Positions 39,501-48,500 of a stretch of 64,000 bases of DNA are shown piece after piece. The translations under genes were made by a program, and so were the position numbers. The notes under the pieces were generated by a model, which saw only the letters and a program-made list of their open reading frames with translations, was not told the origin of the DNA and did no database searches. This DNA is from Aselliscus stoliczkanus (lineage: Eukaryota > Chordata > Mammalia > Chiroptera > Hipposideridae), in contig CM066738.1 in NCBI GenBank assembly GCA_033961575.1, positions 69,735,478 through 69,799,477 of the forward strand. Reading direction: 5' to 3'. The stretch's first letter is position 1, and every line of letters begins with the position of its first letter.

Positions 39501-42500
39501 ATAAAAGTCAGATAGAAATGCTCAGTGTCATGGGCTCGAAAACGTAGAAAACAGAGTTTGGTGCAAGTACAGCAATCAGAAAATGAGAGATACCAGAAAA
39601 GAGAGAAACACAGAGGGAGACTCCTAAATTCTGGACCCAAAGCTCTGGCTGATCCATACATATGTGAGGCTGACTCCAGGCAGTTCAATTATGGATAAAA
39701 AACTGAACAGAGGGCCAGCCGAGTGGCGCGGTGTTTAAGCAATGGCTTCGGAAACCAGTGGCCCGGGCTCGGATCCCACATATGAGGGCCAGTGACACTG
39801 CCCTCAAAAAACAACAACAACAAAAAAAACTGAACAAGAGATTTCAGCTGCTGTCTACCACTGAGGAGAAAAAGTTTGAAATTTGAATTTAGTGAAGTCA
39901 TCTGCCTGATAAAACAAACAAACAGCAGTAATCTTTATAAAACTATAACAGAATCCAGAGTCACTACACTGGATCATTCAAACTGTCCAGAACACAAAAT
40001 TACTAGACCATGGAAAACCAGGAATATCACGGAAAACCAGGAATACATGATCCATATTCAAGAAACAAAAAAATCAGGGCGGACTGAGTGGAACGTTATT
40101 TAAGAGTGGGCTTGGGGGTCGGCAGAGTGGCGAGGGGGTTAAGAGCTGGCTTGGGACTCCAGCGACCTGGTTCAGATCCCACATATGAGGGCCAGTGACA
40201 CTGCCCTCTTTAAAAAAAAAAAAAAAAGAGTGGGCTTGGGACGCCAGTTCTGAGCAGCAGGGCCTCATTTCGGATCCCACATGAGGGCTAGTGATGCTGC
40301 GCCCTCTACAGCTAAGATGGTGAACAATAGCTGACCTGGAGCTGAGCTGGTGTGAATCTCCAGAGACGGCGTAGTCTGCAGAAAAGCTGTGGTGGGCTGC
40401 CATGAGCTTCCCTGAGTGGCTGGCAGCCAGCATGAGCAGCCAGCCGCTGGTGTGAGCTGCCAAGAGCCACAGTGAGCAGCCACCCATTGGCTGGCGACCG
40501 ATCTGCTTCACCCAGGAAGAGCTCAATGATCACAATACCAACATGAGCTAGTGAAGCGAGGTCCGCCACAACTAGACTGAAGAACAAAAACGACAGCAAC
40601 TTGTCTGTTCCCCTCCGCCGATTCCCCAACAAAAATCTTTAAAAAATAATAATAAAAAAGATAAGAAAATCAATGTAACTGATGCAGACATAATCTATAT
40701 GTCAGAATTAATGGATGAAGATTAAAAGGAGGTATATCACTATGCTCAAGCATATAAAGGGAAGAAAAATAAGCTTGTAATGAATTTTAAAAATAGGAAA
40801 TCTCAGCAGAGGAATAAAACTTATTTAAAAATTGAAACTTATAGAACAGAAAAACACAGTATCTGAAATAAATATTCATTGGATTTGTAAACTGTAGTTC
40901 CAATCTAAAGATGAGACAGAAAAAAAAGATTGAAAAAGCTGAATAGAACCTCAGTGATTTGTGGGACAATATGATTAGATCTAACATACATCTGGTTTCA
41001 GAAGGAGAGAAGAAAGAATGGAGCAGAAAAATACTTGAAATAATGGCAAAATTTTCTGAATTTGACAAAACTACACAAACTCATAGACTTAAAAAGAGAA
41101 AGAAAAGTGGTGGGGACAATAGAGGAACACAAAAACAGACAACAAATAATAAAATGGTAAATCTTATATCCATCAGATCAAATAGAGGAACACAAAAACA
41201 GTCAACAAATAATAAAATGGTAAATCTTACATCCATCAGATCAATAATTACATTAAATATAAATAGACTAAAATCTCTAATTAAAAGGCAGAGATTGTCA
41301 GACTGGATAAAAAAGCAAGACCCCACCATATGCTATTTACAAGTAATAAATTTTAACTATAAAGATACAGATACTTTGAAAGATAAAATACAAAGAAAAA
41401 TATACTATGTAAGCATTAAGTATAAGAGGCTGGAGTGGCTACAGTAATATCAGATAGATGTCACAACCAGAGATAAAGAAGGACACTTCAAAACAATAAG
41501 AGAGTTAATTTATAGTAAGACTAACAGTTATAACTGTTTATGTGACTAATAACAAAGTTTCCAAATACATGAAGCAAAAATTGATAGAAATAAATGGAGA
41601 AATAGAAAATCCACAATCATAGTTCATTTCAACATCCTTCTATGAGACAAAAAAAGCTAGTAAAGATGTAAACAGTCTGAATAACACAATGAAGTGTCTT
41701 AACCTAATTTACATTTATATAATACTCCAACAACGTAATACACATTCTTTTATTTATTTATTTATTTATTTTTAAATTTTTAAAATTTTTTAAAAAAGAT
41801 TTTATTGGGGAATTGGGGAGGGGAACAGCATTGGGGAATCAGGGAAGGGGAATAGACAAGTTGCTGTCTTTTTGTTCTTCAGTCTAGTTGCAGAGGACGT
41901 TGCTTCACTGGCCCATGTTGGTATCGTCATGCTGGCTGCCAGCCACTCACATTGGCCACAGGCCACTCACTGTAGCCTATGGCAGCCCACTGCAGCAGGG
42001 GCTGCAGCCTTCACCATCGCTGGGGCTCGCACTGCCCAGCTCCACATAGAGCTGTTGTTAGCTATAGAAGGCAGTGTCACTGGCCCTCATATGTGGAATC
42101 CGAACTGGGGTTGCTGGCATCCCAAACCAGCTCTTAACCAATGCGCCATTTGGTCAGCCCCACATTCTTTTTTAATAAATGATAATACCTGAACATTTTC
42201 AACCTCACTAAGGTCATAAAGGTATTAAAACAGATTAACATAATTCATGTGCTTTTTTCTAGAATGTGAAGCATCAAAAATCAAATACAATAGAGGCCGA
42301 GGGGCCCAGTTGGTTAAGAGTTGGCTTGGAAGTACGAGCAGCAGGGCTGCCAGTTTGGTTCCCACATGGGCCAGTGATGCTGTGCCCTATACAGCTAAGA
42401 TGGTGAACAGCTCAACCTGAAGCTAGGCTGCTGTGAGTGGCAGGCAATGGCATAGGCTGCAGTAGGACTGCAGTGGGCTGCCTTGAACTACCGTGAGTGG

Positions 42501-45500
42501 ACAGCGAAGCTGTCGTGAGCCAGAAGGGTGGGAATAGAACTGGGGAATTGGGGAAGGGGAACAGACAAGTTGCTGTCCTTTTTGTTCTTCAGTCTAGTTA
42601 TAGAGGATGTTGCTTCATTGGCCCATGTTGGTATTGTGATCATTGTGCTCTTCCTGGCTGAGACAGATTGGTCGCCGGCTATAGGATGGCTGCTCACAGT
42701 GTCTCACAGCAGCTCAAGGTGGCTGCTGGCCACTCATGGTAGCTTACAGCAGCCCACTGCAGCCCCACTGCAGCCTATGCCATTGCTGGCGACTCAAGGC
42801 AGTCCAGTTCCAGTTCAAGCTGTTGTTCACCATCCTAGCTGTAGAGGGCGCAGCATCACTGGCCCATGTGGGATCCAAACAGGTGGCCCTGCTTCTCAGA
42901 GCTTGCACTCCCAAGCCAACTTTTTTTCTTTTCTTTTTTTTTTTTTTTAGAGGGCAGTGTCACTGACCGTCATATGTGGGATCCGAACTGGGGCCGCTGA
43001 CATCCCAAGCCAGCTCTTAACCACCGCGCCGCTTGGCCGGCCCCCAAGCCAACTCTTATCCAATGATCCACTTGGCCGGCTTTACTGCTATCTTTATAGG
43101 TAAAAAAACTGAGGTACAGTAAATAATTTGTCTGTGGATACACAGGTTGCATGTGATAAAGTCGAGGTCTGAAGTCAGGCACATCTGATTCAAGAATCCA
43201 CTTACTCACCTCTTTATGCTCCCCTGTGCTATCTAAGTGAGTTATAGCAAAGTCAGTTTTTCCAAAGAAAACAGTGCTCTGAACACAGAGTACCCTTTGA
43301 GTGCATACCAACTTTGATAAAAAGAGCTTTGTCCCTGAAAGTTTGTTAATTAAGGTATCATTTTTATAGTGCAACATCTAACAATTAGATAGATATTGTT
43401 AAGTCCCTAGAGAACAGAGTAACTTATCAGTATGCACCATAGCTTTTTCCAGAAATACCTTCATTCAGTGCTTTCTAATATGCATTATTTCATCTAACCA
43501 GTCTCATGAATAATCATTAACTGACTCTCAAAATTTTAAAAACCAAATTGTTTTAACAACAAAAAGTGATATAAATACTTTTAGATAAAAACATTCTGAT
43601 GTTGGATCAGCTGAGTGGCTCAGTTGGTTAAGAGTTAGCTGAAGAATGTGAGCTCTGAGCAACAGGACCATGGGTTCGATTCCCACATGGGCCAGTAACA
43701 CTGCTCCTGAACTGAGTTGCCGCTGAACTGCCAACAGGTGGCAGGATGGCTCAGCTGGTGAGAGGACATGCTCCTAACAACAAAACTGTTCACTGGTGGG
43801 CTACACCAGCCTGCAACTAAAGACTGAACTCAGAGCCTTGAGCTGAGCTGCCACCTGGATGGCTCAAGGGATAGAGCATGCGCTCTTAACAACAAGGCTG
43901 CTGGTTTGACTCCAGCATGGGATGGTGGCTACGCCCACCCACAACTAAGATTGTAACACAGCACCTTGAACTTATAGGCTACCAGCTGCCCACGGACAGC
44001 CAGATGGCAACTGGCGCCCTCCACAACTAAGACTGAAGAACAACAACTTGGCTAGTTCCCTCCCCAACACTGTTCCCCTCCCCCAACTCCCCAATTTAAA
44101 AAAAAAGCATTCTGGTGTTAATTTAAAATGACTTGGGGAGGGTCGGCTGAGTGGCTCAGTTGGTTAAGAGCTGGCTCAAGAGTGTGAGCTGAGCTCTGAG
44201 CAACAGCAGTTCGATGCCTAGCCCGAGCTGAGTTGCTGCTGAGCTGCCAACAGGTAGCAGGATGGCTCAGCTAAAACACAAAACAAAACAAAACTAAAAT
44301 GACTTGGAATCTAAGTCACTGCTTTTAGATTGGGGAATAATCAGAGCTCACCCTTCTGTTTCACCCCCTCATTTCTCTTAGTTCAGCCTCCCCTTCCTTC
44401 CTCCCCCAAGAAGAATCTATAGATGGCCCACCAATGCACTTCTAATGTTGCAGGAAAAGCAGCTAAACATCACCTAAAGCTTAGTATCACTGGTGCTACT
44501 TCACCTACATCAAAATTACACAGGCCCAAATTCCAAACTGGAAAGTAAAGGAATAATTAAAAGTAGTCAAGTGTATGATCCACTCCTGTTCTTGTTTCCT
44601 GAGGTCATCTTAACTTCCAGCAGTTAGTTGGGCTTCCTTCCTCATACGCTACTGAATCTTCTCAAATTTTGCTTTATTCGTCCTTGTTCTCCTTGCCCTT
44701 TCAGTTGCATCTGATATTGGTGATTTATTCCTTCCCTCCATAAAATGCTTTGCTTGGTTTTTCTGATATTCTAGAATCCTGGCATTTGTAACACTCTGAC
44801 TACTCAGTGCTAGGGGTTGCCAGTTATCTCCAAATATCTATCCTCTCCTTCCTCGGGTAAATGGCTACCCCAAATAAAGACTTCACTTTTAAGCCTCCCA
44901 TGAAACTAAGAAACAGCAGGCCAAAATGATATAAGTAAAAGTGGTGTGCAGTTACTGAAAAAAATCCTTAAAGGACATTGGTGCAGTCTCTATTCTCTGT
45001 TTTTCTCCTTCTTAGGTGTTAGAATGTAGACGCAATAGCTGGAACTGAAGCAGCCATAGGTTATGAATCAACACGATATAAGAAACTTAGTTTCCTTACA
45101 TTATAGAGCACCGTACAAGTCCTGGTTCACCTTCTTGGATTTCTACATGAGAAATAAACTTGTATCTTGTTTAAGTCACTGTTATTTTGAATTTTCTGTC
45201 ACTCACAGCTAACTCTGGTGCTCTCTAATGCATTTCTTTCCTACTACTGTATATTAGTCACTTCAACTAGACTGTATGCTCTTTGGGAATATAGGTTCTG
45301 ATACTGTACTTTACAGTACCAAAATACTTAATGAATAACCTAGATTTCATGAACTTATTACATAATTCTGGATGGGTCACCCTGTTTAATATTAGTTGGG
45401 GATGGCATAAAATGGTAAATGAAGACTCTCAATAAAAGAGGTCAAAGATGATTGGGAAGTTCTCAGAGTAACTGCTTTTCTTCATTTTTAGTTGTAGTGC

Positions 45501-48500
45501 TGGAAATTAATTCAGAGAATGGGGAAAAGATTAAAAAAAAACTAGAATATTATTCAGACATACAAAATAATATCTATTAGGCTGTGTTACTGAATAGAGA
45601 TTTAAAACAAAACCTTAAATGAATGGATAAGATTTCTAACTACTTTATAAATCAAATGGGTGTAACTTATTAGAAGGAACAACTTTTTCTCCAGCCTCTG
45701 GTTTCTATGAAGATGGCTTCCCTGTAAACACACTTCTGGCCTCCTGGTGTTTCTCACTTTACACTCTTTCCAGGAGATGGAGGACTTATTTGATTGATAA
45801 AACTTGGAAGAATGACTGGGACTGTCTGTCTCAGCAAATCTCTTCTCCTCTTAGAGGCAAGTTTACCCAAGGAGTACATATACACACTCTGCGAGTGAAG
45901 ATGGACAATGTGCAGGCAGGCCAAGTATTGCCCCATTCAGTTCTATTAACCTTTGACTTCTTCATAAAACCTTTGCTCACTGGGGTGGCGAATTGGGGGA
46001 GGGGGGTTGTCACTTTGAGGGGTAAAAAGTATAACTAGTGCATGGTGTTTTACACCTGAAACTAAGTTTTTAAAAAAGTTTATTTCACAATAAAAGAATT
46101 AAAAAAAAACAAACAAAAAAACCTTTGCTCACAATGATCTTAATGATTTTAAACAAACTTTAGCTTAGTTTCTTTCCATCCCACCCATTATTAATTCTGA
46201 ATTAGTAGACCTTAATAGAAAAGCTTTGCATCTTTTGTTAGTTTTCAGGTACTGGAACAACATTTATTTAACAACAACAGCAACAACAGTAAACCCTTGT
46301 TTCCTTTGTCCCTATGCCAGAAGTTAGGTTGTCTCTAACGTGTAAAACATCAACAGTTCCCTGGTAACCTGACAGAATTCATGACCCTCCATACACACTC
46401 AAACTTTACGTAAGATAGTAACTGGGGCCCAAAGGCAAGGGCACCCCCTAGATATTAGGGTATTCTCATTGCCTATGAAACTCTATTGTATAAGACACAT
46501 TATAATAATATCCAAGCATTCCTGCAAAGAAACTAGGTGTTTATATTTCAAGAGGTAGGTTTGCTTGTACTTGGTCTTCAAATTATAAAAGAATGTTCTA
46601 CTTTGATCAGGAAATAGAAGATCCACCAAACCAAGTATTTTGTACATTCTAATTCATTTAAACTCTGTGTAGTGAGAAACTGTGATTGGGGAAGTTAAAA
46701 ATTAATTTCCCAGGATCACTCAATAAGAGGAAGTTCCAACATTTGAACTCAGGCCTGGCTCCAAAGTCCATACACATTCTTGCATATTACAAAGCCTTCC
46801 AGAAGCTTTGTTTTCTACTAGATTTCATGCTACAGTATCAATGACTTACAGTTGTTTTGTCACCTAAGGACACAAACCAGCCTTGTTCCAAAGTTTCAGA
46901 TCCATTTTTTTACCTCAGTGATCTTTAAAACTACCTGGCTGTCTCTGGTAGATGGCAAAAATGTTTTATAGCTCTTCCTGTCAAGAGGTGGAATCTGTTT
47001 CCCTACTCTTTGACTCTGGGCTGATCACATGACTTGCTTTGACTAGAATGCAGCAGAAGTAACATTGTGAAGATTCTCAGCTTGTGCCTCAAAAAGTCTT
47101 GCAGCTCTTCTTTTTACCCTCTTGAAACCTTCTGCCACCAAATGAACAAAGTTGGAGTGAGCCTGATGGATGAGAGACCATATGAAGCTGAGATGTGTTA
47201 TCCCTGCTGAGGGCTCATAAGTCTCATAAGTACAGAGTCATCCTGGCTGCTGACCACAAATGCACAAATCATCCCATCCAAGACCAGAAGAACTGCCCAA
47301 CTGAGTTCATCTCAAATTGTTGGCCCACAGAGTTGTGAGCACAATGATTGTTGGTTTTAGCCACTAAGTTTTGGGATAGTTTGTTATATAGGAAAAGTTA
47401 ACTGAAATAGCCTCTCTGACCTAGATTCAGAGATTCCTTGTAGATAAAAATAAATAGGGATAGGCTCAAAGACCACTGAAAAATTTACTGACCATTGCTT
47501 ACTCATGCATTATGCTACATTCAAGCCCAGTCTGATTCAGTATTAAAGTTCCCTAAACTCAAATAAGTTGAGTCTTCAAGCATTTAACAGTGACCTCGTC
47601 CAAACCTCCCCTCTCATAGGTTCCTCGAGGCAAGAACAACTCTTTGTGTCTCCTCGTAGTACCTCATGCTAAGCCTTCCTTATATCATGTATTCTCAAAA
47701 AATTTTCTGAATAGAAGAGATTTTAACCCTTAGGGAAGCTAGAACTTTCTGACAGCTTTGAGGCACAGTATAATGATAGCATAGTAATAAAATCTGGCAA
47801 TTTTGACAAGTGATGGAAGAAAGCCATGCATACTGGCAACTCTAGGGCTTATGAAATTCAGTCCTTGAGTTTCAACTACTTTGTTTTTAAAAGCACTTTC
47901 TAAGTCTTGGAAAACTCAGGCCAAGTATAGAATCAGCAATTTAAACATGTACAAAGGGCTTTATGATCTGTACTTTTTGAGCATGACTACATTTTAGCAA
48001 AAAATTAGAATCAAACCTCACATCTAACTGGATGATGCTTAAACAGGGAATGATGATGAATTTCTGCTATTGCTTAGTGCAAATTTCATAATTCTGGAAC
48101 ACCATTTCAAACCTGAGAAATTGTCACTTCATGGACAAAATAGGCTTTTTCTGTACAAGATAAGAGGTAACTTGCAAAAAATGAATTAGCTCTTATGGCA
48201 TTTTCTCTTTTATATCAAAATGTTTTTATTAATATAAACTCAACCTCATTTTTTCACACAATAAATATTTCAAGTTTAACAAAAGATACAACTGTACTTT
48301 AAATGCAACTCAGAGTGTTCCATTACAGTAATTACCATCAGCTAAAAAAGATTGAGGCAGAAAAATGCAGTACCTCTCACAATGACTCTGCTTTAAGATT
48401 TTGGAACTGAACTTGAAACTTAAAAGTTGCTAAGTCACTTGCAAAAAAATTAAGTTGTATCTGGTGACCGAGTTGAATTATGGTTACTCAGAAATGGTAT

